64,000 nucleotides of DNA from Trissonchulus latispiculum (GCA_030248195.1 JASAND010015681.1:1-64000), one strand, 5' to 3'; positions 39,301 to 45,540 are shown, counted from the stretch's first letter. Numbers and translations are program-made. The notes: generated by a model not told the origin, from the sequence alone.

Positions 39301-42300
39301 GAAAAAGCATAGTTGCGTTTATCTGGCATTCTTTCTGTTGGAACTGTAAAGATTAGTCACAGCAGAAAACTATTTTTTGTCAATTTTCGATTCCCAACTT
39401 TCGGCAGTTTCATCCATTTCAGACAACCCTAGCATCGCTGAATTCGTCTTGTCAATCTTTCCGCTTCCAATTCGATTAATTAGGCTACCAGAATAAACCA
39501 GAGAGTTACATAGAATTGTTTACGATAGAGAGTGACCACAAGAAGCGCTTTATCTGTTTGAAGTGAATAAAGTACCATTACGTATAATGCCGCTATTGGT
39601 GCACGTGGAATAGGGTTCGAGCCTTCGAATTTGAGTCAATGGTTACTCTATTCTAGCTTAATTGATAGTTTGGCCAGAGGAAATTTTCGTACAATGATCA
39701 AAAAATGAAATAGTTTCCTTCTCAACCACTTATATACAGTACCGATAATGTAAAGGCTGTTGAAAAAGGAGAAAAGCTTACCATTGGACTCCATGAAACA
39801 AAATTAGTCAATTAATTAATTAAATAATAAAAAATAAAAATAAAAATAACTTCAACTTGATAGCATTTGGAAATCATAGCTAATAAATTTGATAAAATTC
39901 TTCTTCAGGTGTTAATATGCAAATTAGTTTCTCCTTCATTCTGAAGTTTTGACGACAGGCAGCGGCTTTTGACATCAGGAATTTCATGCAACCACCAGTT
40001 TTTAAATGACTGAGTGCGAGATTTAAATTCCCGCGATTTCAACAAAAAATGATTACTACACTGTAAATGGACGATTATTTTTAGTAAAAAATATCGATAC
40101 ACATTAATTCTTCGTAAATTATGCCTACAGAAATTTGATATTAGAACTTATATTCAAAAGTAATCTTTAAACAACTTACTATTTGATTCCATTTGAAAAT
40201 CAACAATAAAAATTAATTTTAAAAAAGAGCACAACTTGATAGCTTTAAATAGATAGTAGAATAAAATTACTGAATATTTAAAATTTTCCACACAAAATTA
40301 TATGCAAATTAGTTTGTGAATGATTGGAACCTGGCTTGTGTCTTCCAGTACTGACGTTTATTCCCGTATGCAGTGCTCGTGAATCAGTTCTAAAATTCCT
40401 GTCAAATTTAAGTTGCTGTGTTATGGATGTTGCAGCGGCGCTTTTGCCTTAATCGAAAGTTAGAAGATTTTAAAACTGCTATAATTCCGGCGGGCACCCA
40501 TTCAAGCCTGCTTTCCCTCCAAAGTTTATTCTTAACTTATGCTATAAAATATCGAAAGGAACTGCGATGAACGAAGGGAATCACGAGGCAACTTTTTTTG
40601 GAATTTTACACAGAATAAGAAAAACGGAAATTTTTGAAAACTCAGCAATAAAATTTAGAATTTTTACAAAATTTTTTGAATTGCGAAAATTCTTTAGAAC
40701 TTCTCAATTGTTTTTCGACGATCTTAACTGAGTCGAGGATCATTATACATAATTATATTCACGAATATTTTCAGTTTAACCTGTCAAGATGATAGTATAT
40801 TTTTAGAATACTGCAAATAATAAACATACAACCGTTTTGCTATCTGACAAAATAAAAATATTGCGAAAACCCTGGAAACACCGGAAGGTTTACAATTTAC
40901 TGGTAAAATTCTTTATGAAAACTAAAAATATACACCACACACGTTGGGTTGACTTCAATTCAAAAACCGCCTAAATATTTAGAAAAAATTGGCTTTGAAG
41001 GTGTGAAGAAATCTAGCGAATATAGAAAATTAGGCTGTAAACTTGAAAACAGAAAGAAAACAGACTTCACTGGATTTGTTGGCAACTTTGTTTGAGCAAG
41101 CTCAGAAATATGATATATAGTGGAATTCGATCAAATTACAGTTTTTCATTGGGCCCGGCTCAGCTCGGAGTCTCAACAGTTTCAATTCTCCGCTCGGGCT
41201 CAGGAGTCAATCCAAGCCACGAGTTGACAAATTCGACCACAGCTTAGTTTTCATAGCTCTAACACTTCGATGAATAGTCGGAGAAAAAGCATAGTTGCGA
41301 TTAATTGGCGTTCTGTCTGTTGGAACGGTAAAGGTTTCGAGTTATAGTAGAAAACCGTTTTTCTAAATTTTCGTCTTCAACTTTTAGCGGTTTCAACGAT
41401 TTGGCACAACTTTAGCATCGCTGAATTCATCAGGTCAATCTTTCAGCTTTCAATTCGATTAACTAGACTAACCAGAATAGGTCAGAACGTTTAATGAAAT
41501 TGTTTAGGCTAGATATGTCCAAAGGAAGCGCTTTGTATATTTGACTTGAAAAAGTATTTATATACTGCCGCTATTGGTAAAAAACTTTTATCATTATGTA
41601 GAATAGGATCTGAGCCTTCGAATTTGAGTCAATAGGTACTCTATTCTAGTTCTATTTGAGTTCAGCAGCAACGAATCGAGAATGAGATCTGCCAAGAACC
41701 ACAGATTTTCTCTGCATTCAATCGATCGATGAAGTGAAAAACTGAAGATGAAGTCACTGATTATTGAAATTTCGGTGAACTGGAATGTCTCACTGCAATG
41801 TGGGCGGCAGTTTTTGGATGAAAAATACGGCATAAGACGACTCTTCAGATCAAGTAAACAATCTCCCCCCAGCCTCAATTGGGGGGAGATAGTTTACTTG
41901 ATGTTAACTTTAGCAAAACTTAACCAATTTAGCTCAAATTTTGTGTGGATGCATTCCAACACATGTCTGATTGATTGGTAATAATATTTTAAAATTTTAA
42001 AAAATTTACATTTTTAAGTTTTTTAAGGGGGGACCGAGGGGAATCAAAACATTTTTTGTCCTCAATTTTGCTGAAACATTATGTATAGGGGTTTTAGAAC
42101 AGGAATCTGAAGTAGGTTTTTCGATTCTGCTTTTCGCTAGTTCAGTACAAGCTTACATCTTAAGCTTACTACCTTAGCTTATACTGAGCTAACGGAAAGC
42201 TGAATCGAAAAACGGACTTCAGATTTGTGTTCTACGAGCCTGAGAACCCCTATATACAATGTTTCAGCAAAATTGACGACAAAAAATTTTTTGATTCCCC

Positions 42301-42601
42301 TTGGTTCCCCTTTAAAAAACTTAAAAATTTAAATTTTTTAAAATTTTAAAATTTTATTACCAATCAATCAGACGTGCGTTGGAATGCATCCACACAAAAT
42401 TTGAGCGAAATTGGTTAAGTTCTGAAAGATCTAAGCGTTGGGGGGAGATAGTTTACTTGAGAATTTGGGGGGGAGATTGTTTACTTGATCCGACTCTTCT
42501 TTGCTCTGCGCTTTAACTCCACACAACCAACTATTATACAGTAGTAGAAAATGTCAAGGGAAGGCTATTGCAAAAGAGAAAAGCTTACCATTGGACTCCA
42601 T
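12302..42601 (-). CDS. Nine-exon zinc-finger gene (664-aa product), span of the locus
   Basis: Gene model built by hand from GT-AG splice sites whose phases all agree. Exon 1 (one of four alternative copies, 13 coding nt) joins 34368-33723, 32600-32473, 31168-30744, 17862-17514, 17082-17045, 16809-16752, 14672-14366 and 12336-12302, with a TGA stop at 12308-12306. The spliced coding length is exactly 664 codons. The product is mostly low complexity. Residues 5-220 are Ser/Pro/Gln-rich with a KKRKKKQKK cluster near 63-71 and a poly-Ser run. Residues ~220-404 are Pro/Arg/Ser-rich, and ~405-520 contain poly-Gln then a long poly-Pro. Two C2H2 fingers end the protein: C554-x4-C559-x12-H572-x4-H577 and C635-x2-C638-x12-H651-x4-H656. 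The likely role is nuclear DNA or RNA binding, by inference. The RGLRIH-type fingers also recall those at the N-terminus of R2-like non-LTR elements, so domestication of such a domain is possible. The gene is not one I recognise by name. Intron 4 holds a 10-kb LTR element. Confidence 0.75.
12510..13385. repeat. Large intronic foldback, ~875 bp
   Basis: The left arm (GCCATGTGCAGCCAGACCCC, TGGTACACATGCCCCTACCT, TCAACTTTAATCTTC) is matched in reverse complement on the right (GAAGATTAAAGTTGA, AGGTAGGGGCATATGT, GGCTGCACATGGC), with the centre near 12970. It lies between exons 8 and 9. No coding capacity; a non-autonomous DNA transposon is likely, superfamily unresolved. Confidence 0.65.
13880..14338. 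repeat. Inverted-repeat element with ~120-bp arms
   Basis: The left arm contains GTTATCAGAGTAAAAACTAT and GGCTGATCCCCACAAATTGG. The right arm contains CCAATTTGTGGGGGGAGGAT and ATAGTTTTTGCTCTGATAAC. A related inverted pair is at 31215-31600, so this is a dispersed family. Non-coding and intronic. Confidence 0.6.
14366..14672 (-). CDS. Exon 8 of the zinc-finger gene (first finger and most of the second)
   Basis: The acceptor TTTATTTCAG precedes 14672 and the donor GTAAGTC follows 14366. Phase is 1 in, 2 out (307 nt). It encodes the complete first C2H2 finger (CQVPGCGKAF...RGLRIHAGRMH), a ~55-residue Pro/Gln linker made of PPQPPQ repeats, and the second finger up to the codon before its last histidine. 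Splitting a finger between exons 8 and 9 with restoration of the histidine is strong support for the splice join. Confidence 0.85.
14790..15090. repeat. Dispersed repeat with CCAAACGGGG motifs
   Basis: Begins AGAGGGCTTCTCTTCTTGGCATTGC and ends near GGCGGAGCACCGTTAC, the same termini seen around 29262-29985. The interior has several copies of an ACCAAACGGGG-like word with C/G homopolymers. Probably a non-autonomous mobile element. Confidence 0.45.
15692..15753 (-). repeat. tRNA-derived sequence (SINE head or tRNA pseudogene)
   Basis: On the minus strand, GGCTCCG (15753-15747) and CGGAGCC (15698-15692) form a perfect 7-bp acceptor stem. A box B word GGTTCGATTCC and a box A-like TGGTTGCCCG are present. 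The stretch is only ~62 nt, about 10 short of a full tRNA, and has no clean anticodon arm. Confidence 0.5.
15880..16705. mobile_element. Foldback-type element with 15-16-bp minisatellite arms
   Basis: The left arm (15885-16055) is a tandem series of ATTAGTCAGAATTTC variants. The right arm (16498-16700) is the same series in reverse complement (GAAATTCTGACTAAT). The enclosed 16107-16196 segment starts GGACCTTTCCC and ends AAAAAGACC, like a decayed GGGCC-end MITE. The organisation resembles FB/Galileo-type foldback transposons. No transposase seen. Confidence 0.65.
16752..16809 (-). CDS. Exon 7 of the zinc-finger gene
   Basis: A 58-nt exon with acceptor TTTTTGTTTAG before 16809 and donor GTAATT after 16752; phase 0 in, 1 out. 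It encodes AVEGMALRDIDVPQYGGFH plus one base. This is ordinary, non-repetitive protein sequence and links the poly-Pro part to the zinc fingers. Confidence 0.75.
17045..17082 (-). CDS. Exon 6 of the zinc-finger gene
   Basis: A 38-nt exon with acceptor TTTTTGTTTCAG-like before 17082 and donor GTAAGTG after 17045; phase 1 in, 0 out. With the preceding base it encodes GTALEPAQVEELR. It is too short to be seen as an open reading frame and is supported by matched phases on both sides. Confidence 0.75.
17350..17423 (-). repeat. tRNA-derived sequence (SINE head or tRNA pseudogene)
   Basis: The minus strand reads GGTGTGGCGCAAGCGG (box A-like TGGCGCAAGCGG) and GGCGGTTCGATCCCC (box B) with tRNA spacing. 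The anticodon stem does not pair well. It lies in intron 5 of the zinc-finger gene. Confidence 0.5.
17514..17862 (-). CDS. Exon 5 of the zinc-finger gene (poly-Gln/poly-Pro)
   Basis: The acceptor TTGCTGTTTCAG precedes 17862 and the donor GTAAAC follows 17514; 349 nt, phase 0 in, 1 out. In the frame imposed by exon 4 it reads RPCDRPAPEPQLLP, then a Gln run, then ~50 prolines, then QPPQPPQNRRLVRRP and an acidic/basic end. Another frame reads Ala/Thr repeats but does not match the flanking phases. Exon 4 and exon 5 join in phase 0 across a 12.9-kb intron carrying the LTR element. Confidence 0.8.
18432..19069 (+). repeat. 5' LTR of the 10.1-kb element
   Basis: 638 bp, TG...CA ends, with a TATATAAG box near 18631 that could serve as the core promoter. 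Almost identical to 27909-28557. Confidence 0.9.
19075..19092 (+). promoter_or_regulatory. Primer-binding site of the 10.1-kb element
   Basis: TGGCGACAGTGATTTTGC starts five bases after the LTR. TGGCGAC(C)GTGA is the tRNA-Arg-type PBS of the 412/mdg1 group of Gypsy elements, so tRNA-Arg priming is likely (inference). Confidence 0.6.
19098..21427 (+). pseudogene. Low-complexity gag-like coding remnants, frame-broken
   Basis: Four successive open segments in changing frames: 19098-19580, 19732-20160, 20238-20897 and 20813-21427. The first is Gly/Arg/Ser/Pro-rich from a Met start; the second has KSSG repeats; the third is Gln/Pro/Tyr-rich. The fourth has more ordinary composition (VKVWVEDQPVFRL). 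Frame changes coincide with G or C homopolymers (for example C runs near 19683), suggesting indels. No zinc knuckle or protease motif is visible. Probably the gag/N-terminal region of the element, decayed or dispensable. Confidence 0.5.
21472..21927 (+). pseudogene. Ty3/Gypsy integrase C-terminal fragment
   Basis: A 151-codon open frame. Its second half matches the usual end of Gypsy integrases: KYKEGMMVWKDV, RKYLPAFEGPCRVLKVISP, and VHVNRFKPF near the C-terminus. The catalytic core with its DDE residues is absent, and nothing upstream resembles RT or RNase H. The element therefore lost the central part of pol. The fragment itself shows no internal stop. Confidence 0.75.
22319..24610 (+). pseudogene. 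Broken capsid-like or unknown retroelement coding fragments
   Basis: Protein-like pieces interrupted by stops and frame changes: near 22390-22450 (TPEQLRQMAQHDHLAEDFG), near 22700-22820 (CPFDRDDYLAWIRSQRIREL), and 23860-24480 (FFTFRDQID..., ARTTTVVTSIEQLIRSVPIWV, DARHSATDLAYLRRQVVARL). The pieces have the helical look of a capsid but no diagnostic motif, and they lie after the integrase fragment, an unusual order. A short TTTATG tandem repeat is at 23788-23819. The intervening AT-rich parts (22840-23580) show nothing recognisable. Confidence 0.4.
24729..25502 (+). CDS. 257-codon frame with ~15 SSG heptad repeats, unknown function
   Basis: Opens with an acidic Pro/Ser part. From ~24866 to 25190 it consists of a 21-bp tandem repeat encoding VPISSGS-type heptads, followed by a ~90-residue non-repetitive end (HHPYLKIYGHEYRFSESGYH...RYLPVPGYARVEALY). 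The unit GATAAGTTCGGGCTCTGTCCC is open in several frames on both strands, so length alone is not evidence for coding. The non-repetitive tail and its continuation in another frame to ~25690 suggest a decayed element protein. AAGTTCGGG also repeats at 19960-20020. Confidence 0.4.
   Translation: MRIQRPLRQIILLEDSDLQASPSTVVVTFEEPSEVFGSVSSPVLPAPISSGYVPISSGSVPISSGSVPISSGSVPISSGSVPTSSGSVPTSSGFVPISSGSVPTSSGSAPISSVSVAISSGFAPISSGPPQKSSGLLATSSGLPLVSSGSTILGSITTSGISAVVETGQQGLGEHMVASNMHRIPDTGERGHHPYLKIYGHEYRFSESGYHHRKIDYWFCLPEPARYLPVPGYARVEALYQGLVPLVSSVSPLLGTS
24866..25190 (+). repeat. 21-bp tandem repeat (GATAAGTTCGGGCTCTGTCCC)
   Basis: About fifteen copies with single-base variation (GATAAG/GACAAG; TCTGTCCC/TTTGTCCC/TCTGCTCC), degenerating at the 3' end. 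Confidence 0.9.
25700..27885 (+). other. 3' internal region of the 10.1-kb element, no recognisable coding
   Basis: T-rich sequence with many stops in the sense direction. Short open frames (for example 26424-26765) read as Trp/Leu/Cys-rich hydrophobic strings without a domain. No Env signature is visible. Confidence 0.45.
27886..27903 (+). promoter_or_regulatory. Polypurine tract of the 10.1-kb element
   Basis: GGCGGCGGAAAAGAGGGGG lies five bases before the 3' LTR, the expected place for plus-strand priming. Confidence 0.65.
27909..28557 (+). repeat. 3' LTR of the 10.1-kb element
   Basis: 649 bp; differs from the 5' LTR mainly by an 11-bp insertion (GATCAACAAGG region near 28168) and scattered substitutions. 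Confidence 0.9.
29262..29985. mobile_element. Candidate non-autonomous element with ~45-bp imperfect inverted termini
   Basis: The left end (GGAATTGCGTAAGAAGG, GCTCCGACCACAA) is matched in reverse complement by the right end (TTGTGGTCGGAGC, ACGCATTGCTC). A GGCCCGG-rich patch lies inside at 29335-29430. Shares termini with 14790-15090. TSD not identified. Confidence 0.45.
30195..30445. repeat. ACTGAA-type short tandem repeat patch
   Basis: Irregular hexamer repeats (ACTGAA, GACTGAAACT). The same type recurs at 62165-62640. Confidence 0.6.
30744..31168 (-). CDS. Exon 4 of the zinc-finger gene
   Basis: 425 nt; acceptor TTCTTATTTCAG before 31168 and donor GTGAGA after 30744; phase 1 in, 0 out. 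It encodes a Ser/Pro/Arg/Glu-rich stretch with repeated VSASPGPSR(R/K) segments (WVSASPGPSRR, VVSASPGPSRK), consistent with internal duplication. No domain. The other two frames are also open for long distances because of the GC-rich repeat content; the frame used here is fixed by the flanking exons. Confidence 0.75.
31215..31600. repeat. Inverted-repeat element, relative of 13880-14338
   Basis: The left arm (TACATAATGATAAGAGTATG, GTTATCAGAGCAAAAACTAT) is the approximate complement of the right arm (ATAGATTTTGCTAGAGAGCA, TATCATTATGTACCC). Intronic. Confidence 0.5.
31635..32349. mobile_element. hAT-like element, 715 bp, with near-perfect central hairpin
   Basis: TIRs TAGTGTTGTACACCGGCC and the complement of TAATGTTGTTCACCGGCCC match the family at 538-862. 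The flanking 8-mers CTCAGAAG (31627-31634) and CTCAGATG (32350-32357) fit a one-mismatch TSD. The core 31929-32313 is an almost perfect inverted repeat with ~185-bp arms starting CCGGTGTCGTATACTATTTT, around a short loop near 32118. No ORF. Confidence 0.75.
32473..32600 (-). CDS. Exon 3 of the zinc-finger gene
   Basis: 128 nt; acceptor TTCTAATTGCAG before 32600 and donor GTAAGAA after 32473; phase 2 in, 1 out. Reads VTGKPPIPPRRRPRRQPQQQ then SPQPQPAALSPVEPMEVEDG, a basic Arg-rich start and an acidic end. The short length and clean phase agreement with both neighbours support it. Confidence 0.8.
32889..33043. repeat. Short inverted-repeat element, ~155 bp
   Basis: CCACAAATCAGTACCT at the left is matched by AGGTACTGATTTGTGG at the right. 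It lies in intron 2, inside a 147-codon minus-strand open frame (32709-33152) that I do not regard as a gene. Confidence 0.6.
33245..33345. repeat. Two tandem ~50-bp units
   Basis: TTTCCTGTAGAAAATACTAA followed by GAAACCTGTAGTTTT occurs twice in a row; looser CTGTAG words extend to ~33640. Confidence 0.7.
33723..34368 (-). CDS. Exon 2 of the zinc-finger gene (Ser/Pro-rich, nuclear-localisation-like cluster)
   Basis: 646 nt; acceptor TTGTTTTAG before 34368 and donor GTAAGC after 33723; phase 1 in, 2 out. After the MESN leader it continues GGRKSPRRSSPHASP, then NQPSS/NQPAS-type repeats, KKRKKKQKK, ~20 serines and Pro/Ser repeats, ending in TPPTFSPS. The basic cluster is a candidate nuclear localisation signal. 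An alternative open frame on the same strand is not compatible with exon 3. Confidence 0.8.
34369..35390. other. Intron 1 sequence, nothing recognised
   Basis: AT-rich with TTAATTAATTAA runs near 34720-34760; no exon or element called. Confidence 0.4.
35391..36333. mobile_element. Non-autonomous DNA transposon candidate, 943 bp
   Basis: Terminal inverted repeats AAGGTGCTGGTTCGGG (35391-35406) and CCCGAACCAGCACCTT (36318-36333) are exact over 16 bp. The interior is AT-rich without a transposase. No clear TSD. It lies in intron 1. Confidence 0.6.
36395..36407 (-). CDS. Alternative exon 1d (MESN leader)
   Basis: ATGGAATCAAATG followed by donor GTAAGG. It encodes Met-Glu-Ser-Asn plus one base, the phase exon 2 requires. 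The nearest of four copies to exon 2 (2.0-kb intron). Confidence 0.6.
36519..36526 (+). promoter_or_regulatory. ATGCAAAT octamer upstream of exon 1d
   Basis: An exact octamer (POU-factor type) 112 bp upstream of the exon 1d ATG, in sequence conserved with the same site before exon 1b. Confidence 0.5.
37034..37191. mobile_element. GGGCC-end palindromic MITE, diverged
   Basis: CGCCTTTTCAAGGGAGTGCA...CCCTTTCTTGAAAAGGCACC with GAGTTAAA arms; same family as 1680-1839. Confidence 0.65.
37309..37445. mobile_element. GGGCC-end palindromic MITE, TAG flanks
   Basis: GGGCCCTTTCAAGAAAGGG...CCCTTTCTTGAAAAGGCCC, bordered by TAG at 37306-37308 and 37446-37448. Well preserved palindrome. Confidence 0.75.
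38057..39034. repeat. Complex foldback, ~975 bp, direct plus inverted repeats
   Basis: Outer arms (AGAGTTTATAATACCAAGAG left; GTATTATAAACTCTTGG right) enclose a ~125-bp module. The module occurs directly at 38181 and 38488 (ACGCTGACAATTTTTAAAAA) and again inverted near 38900. TATA-rich patches lie in the arms. Sits between alternative exons 1d and 1c. Confidence 0.7.
39782..39794 (-). CDS. Alternative exon 1c (MESN leader)
   Basis: ATGGAGTCCAATG then donor GTAAGC; same peptide and phase as 1d but with the nucleotide variant shared with exon 1a. Confidence 0.6.
39917..39924 (+). promoter_or_regulatory. ATGCAAAT octamer upstream of exon 1c
   Basis: Exact octamer 123 bp upstream of the exon 1c ATG; exon 1a has the same arrangement at 124 bp. 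Confidence 0.5.
40180..40192 (-). CDS. Alternative exon 1b (MESN leader, variant last base)
   Basis: ATGGAATCAAATA then donor GTAAGT. The last base is A, so the residue spanning the junction would be Arg in place of Gly. Phase otherwise fits exon 2. Confidence 0.5.
40302..40309 (+). promoter_or_regulatory. ATGCAAAT octamer upstream of exon 1b
   Basis: Exact octamer 110 bp upstream of the exon 1b ATG. Confidence 0.5.
41847..42490. mobile_element. Mutator-like foldback element, 644 bp, with 9-bp TSD
   Basis: Ends GATCAAGTAAACAATCTCCC and its complement. Flanked by CGACTCTTC at 41838-41846 and 42491-42499, a 9-bp direct repeat typical of Mutator-like insertions. Internal arms of ~240 bp fold around ~42155. 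The left-truncated relative is at 2278-2840. No transposase. Confidence 0.75.
42589..42601 (-). CDS. Alternative exon 1a (most distal MESN leader)
   Basis: ATGGAGTCCAATG then donor GTAAGC, phase as required by exon 2 (8.2-kb intron). It lies ~1.2 kb from the giant retroelement's 5' LTR. Confidence 0.6.
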
Positions 42602-42724
42602 GAAAACACAGTTAATTAAATTAAATAATTAAATAATAAAAATTAAAATTAAAAAACTTCCACTTGATAGCATTTATAAATCATAGTGTGTGAAATTTGT
42701 TAAATTTCTTCTTCACGTGTTTAT

Positions 42725-42732
42725 ATGCAAAT
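42725..42732 (+). promoter_or_regulatory. ATGCAAAT octamer upstream of exon 1a
   Basis: Exact octamer 124 bp upstream of the exon 1a ATG. Confidence 0.5.
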
Positions 42733-42969
42733 TAGTTTCTTATTCAGAGTTTTATTACGTAAGGCTGTTCCGACTGGCAGCGTCATTTCAACTTCGGGAA
42801 TTTCATGCAACGACCAGCATTTTAAATGAATGAATGTAAGCTTCAAATTCCCCGAATTTCAACCAAAAATGATGATTCAGGCAGTGCAGATGAACGATTA
42901 TTTGTAGTAAAAAATATCCACAAATATAAACCTTATTTATGCCTACCGAAATTTGATATAAAAACTTAT

Positions 42970-43820
42970 ACTTATATAAAAAACTTATAAAAATAAAAAT
43001 TTTGAACTTTCTTGTAACTGTTTTCTTAGAGAGTCAACTTTTCGCTAATACAGACAGACATTTTGGTTAACTGACTTTTATACTTATATTTTTATATGCT
43101 TATATTTGTTTACTAATAGAAGTTACATGCAATTGCTTGAGTTCGGTTCTAGTTAGTTCTCATCAATCCGTATCTGTAAAGCAGATGTTTTCAACCACAG
43201 CAATCATACGGCACCAGGGCTGGGCCAAGACATTCGTAGGCAAAGTTTCAGCCTAGACCCTACGCGGCTGAACGGACACTGGATAGATTCGCACTCAAAA
43301 CGGAATCGAAGCAAATCGAATATGAAAATATGAAATTGAGTGTGATTGTACCATCTACAGCAATTCGGTTGATTTGTTGGTCCGTGTTGCGTCTGTGGAG
43401 AAAAAGACCAACTCTTACCATAAATTCAACTTTGCGCTGCGCTTGCGATAGTGTACGGAGTACGGACACTAAAATTTTCAGCATTAACGTTTAATGTTTT
43501 CTGAAACGGCCATTGGCGTACCATTGACCGCATTTCTGGGCCAATTGTCTTGGCCGCCCATTGGCCATTTGGCCATTTGGCCATTGGTCAAGCTGGAAAG
43601 TATAAGCCTGTAGCTGGAAAGGCCTGATCTTTTGAGTGTGTAAGAAAAGAGTCATCTATTGTGTTCTATGGAGTTCTCTCCAGGGGTCTTTTTCTTTTTT
43701 CTTTTTTTTTTTTAATTTTTGCCTCCGGAAATTTGGTATTAGAATTTTTTTTTAAATTTTTTTTTTTTTGTTTTTTTTTTTTTTGGCTTTGGTAGTAAAA
43801 AGGAATTCATGACATATATA
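42970..43820. other. Intergenic sequence with GGCCATT words and poly-T tracts
   Basis: No gene supported. A GGCCATTTGGCCATT patch is at ~43558-43588 and long T runs lie at 43683-43785, directly before the giant element. Confidence 0.4.
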
Positions 43821-45300
43821 TGTGAGGGCAAGGAATTTCGTAATGTTACCCACGGGATAAACTAAAACTGGAATTAGCTGTTTGAATCAAGTATTGGAGC
43901 TGAGATTGATTAATTGAATCGGCACAACTACACAACTATTGCTGGATTAGCTAGATCTGTCATGTCTGTTGTGAATCTTTTGTGAATTGCTGTGATTGTA
44001 CTAGCTAAGTTTGGTGGATGACAATTTTGGTATTTTTGTGACAATTTGGTCTTGATTCTTTGTACGATTATTTTTGGGTGAAACTATTTTAAGTCTCTGT
44101 TGCTAAATGGACCTTTGTCAAGAATTGTGCAGTGGACTGAAAAGTTTAGATAAGATGCTATTCCTAAGAAATGATGGATTATTTTGTTTGCTTAGTTTTA
44201 CCAAAATTTGGGATCTTATCACAGCAGGGTCCTGAGTGGGGTTAATACGTTCAAGTTTGGGAATTTTCGGAGCCCCACTCACCCCTTGAGCAAATATGCA
44301 CGTCACATCTAAATGACGTTTCTCTTTACACTCAAAAACTCGCACGTGACATCAAAGAACTACAGAGGAGGCCGAAAGGCCCGCCTCTCGCACGTCACAC
44401 ACGCTTGATTGACAGGTCTTCCCCAAAACCCCAAAAATTCTCCAAATTGAAAAACCAGTCGTGGTTGTGCTGGCGAGTCGAGAGGTACGCTATTTTTCTG
44501 CTCTTGTTGGACTTGTTGGATCTTGACCGAGGGCCCTACTAGGGAGAGACCGGTCTTCACTCGGAGATTTGTGTAGGTCAGTCAGGACCTGTCTGTTTTT
44601 AACCTTTATTGGCCAGCCACGACTCCCGTCTATTTTTACCGATTAACGCTATCTGTGACTATTCGACCTTTCCTATTTTCCATTTTCCCCCGCCGGAGGA
44701 CCTGTCATTGGAATTGCACGACGCAACTGGACAAGGGATAACCAAGGTAACAGGAATCTGTAAGTTGGTGGTAACTAACGGCCTAAAACGGAAAATTGTG
44801 AGACTTTCAACGAGACGTCAAAAACTGAGGGAATTTAACAAGAAGCTAGTTTAACTTTCATCTTGATCCACTACTATCGCTTGTATCTTTGATGTGTATT
44901 TACTGTGTAATCGTACCTTCTCTATGTGTCTACCTAGATATTTGTAACCTTGTATTGGTAAAATTGTAGATAACTATATTCATGTATAATTATAATTGTG
45001 ACCACTTAATTAAACTAATAATTTAATTTAACTATTGCGTGAATCGGCTTTACCTGCGCTTGAGCGAGAAAGAGAGTAGGAAAGTTCAATACTTAGATCG
45101 CTAGAAAATAGGAAATAACTGTGAACCGATTATCTGGATTTAATGCTAGTTAGTTTCATAGTATGACCCCTGTGTATGCCCTTGAATGACCAGGGAATAG
45201 CAAGTATAGAGCAAGAATTCGACGTGGATTTTCCTGGAGGTGTGTCTAATCTGTAGAGAAAAGAGAATAAAACGACCCCCAAATATCCCTTTTCTTTACA
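43821..45300 (+). repeat. 5' LTR of the 17.6-kb element
   Basis: 1,480 bp. AATAAA at 45266-45271 is followed by the LTR end 29 bases later, so R-U5 after the poly(A) signal is short. The first ~280 bp differ noticeably from the 3' LTR, including a ~50-bp block replaced by ~80 bp; the rest is nearly identical. Confidence 0.9.
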
Positions 45301-45302
45301 TG

Positions 45303-45320
45303 TGGAGCCCGCCTTTGGAG
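45303..45320 (+). promoter_or_regulatory. Primer-binding-site candidate
   Basis: TGGAGCCCGCCTTTGGAG starts two bases after the LTR, the usual PBS place, and begins TGG to pair with a tRNA CCA end. The complementary tRNA was not identified. Confidence 0.5.
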
Positions 45321-45530
45321 GAAAAAATATTGGAGTTTTTCAAACAGAATTTTTAGAAAGATCAATTCGCAACGTTCTTTAAGTTTGTTTTCTCTGAAAA
45401 ATTCTGGGCTCCTAATTTTTTCCAAAAGAACTCACCATTTTGACAGACATCAAGGTGTAACTGTGTGTAACGCATAAGTGTCATAATAATAATACATTGT
45501 CTTATAACCTAGTTGTTTAGTTAGGTAAGA

Positions 45531-45540
45531 TAATTTTACG
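45531..45540 (+). promoter_or_regulatory. Candidate major splice donor in the leader
   Basis: TTAG/GTAAGA is close to the consensus donor and lies ~17 bases before the gag ATG. It could feed spliced mRNAs for the downstream accessory ORFs, which follow acceptor-like sites at ~56555 and 57388. Confidence 0.45.

Larger units (their letters stand above)
36369..40150. repeat. Upstream-region duplication, unit 1
   Basis: Diverged tandem copy of 40157-42960. Shared landmarks: GATAGTAGAATAAAATTACTG (36469 and 40252), GAGAAAAAGCATAGTTGCG (39299 and 41281), and GCTTACCATTGGACTCCATG (39777 and 42584). Length differences are partly explained by insertions: two MITEs and a foldback in this unit, a Mutator-like element in the other. 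Confidence 0.7.
40157..42960. repeat. Upstream-region duplication, unit 2
   Basis: Diverged copy of unit 1 (36369-40150), carrying alternative exons 1b and 1a in the same order. Confidence 0.7.

Noticed and set aside
44118..44560. Minus-strand 75- and 66-codon frames in the LTRs, present in both copies
   Set aside because: Identical because the LTRs are identical; no domain and no sign of separate expression.
44609..44854. 81-codon open frame in the 5' LTR
   Set aside because: The copy in the 3' LTR carries a base insertion that breaks the frame, so it is not conserved.
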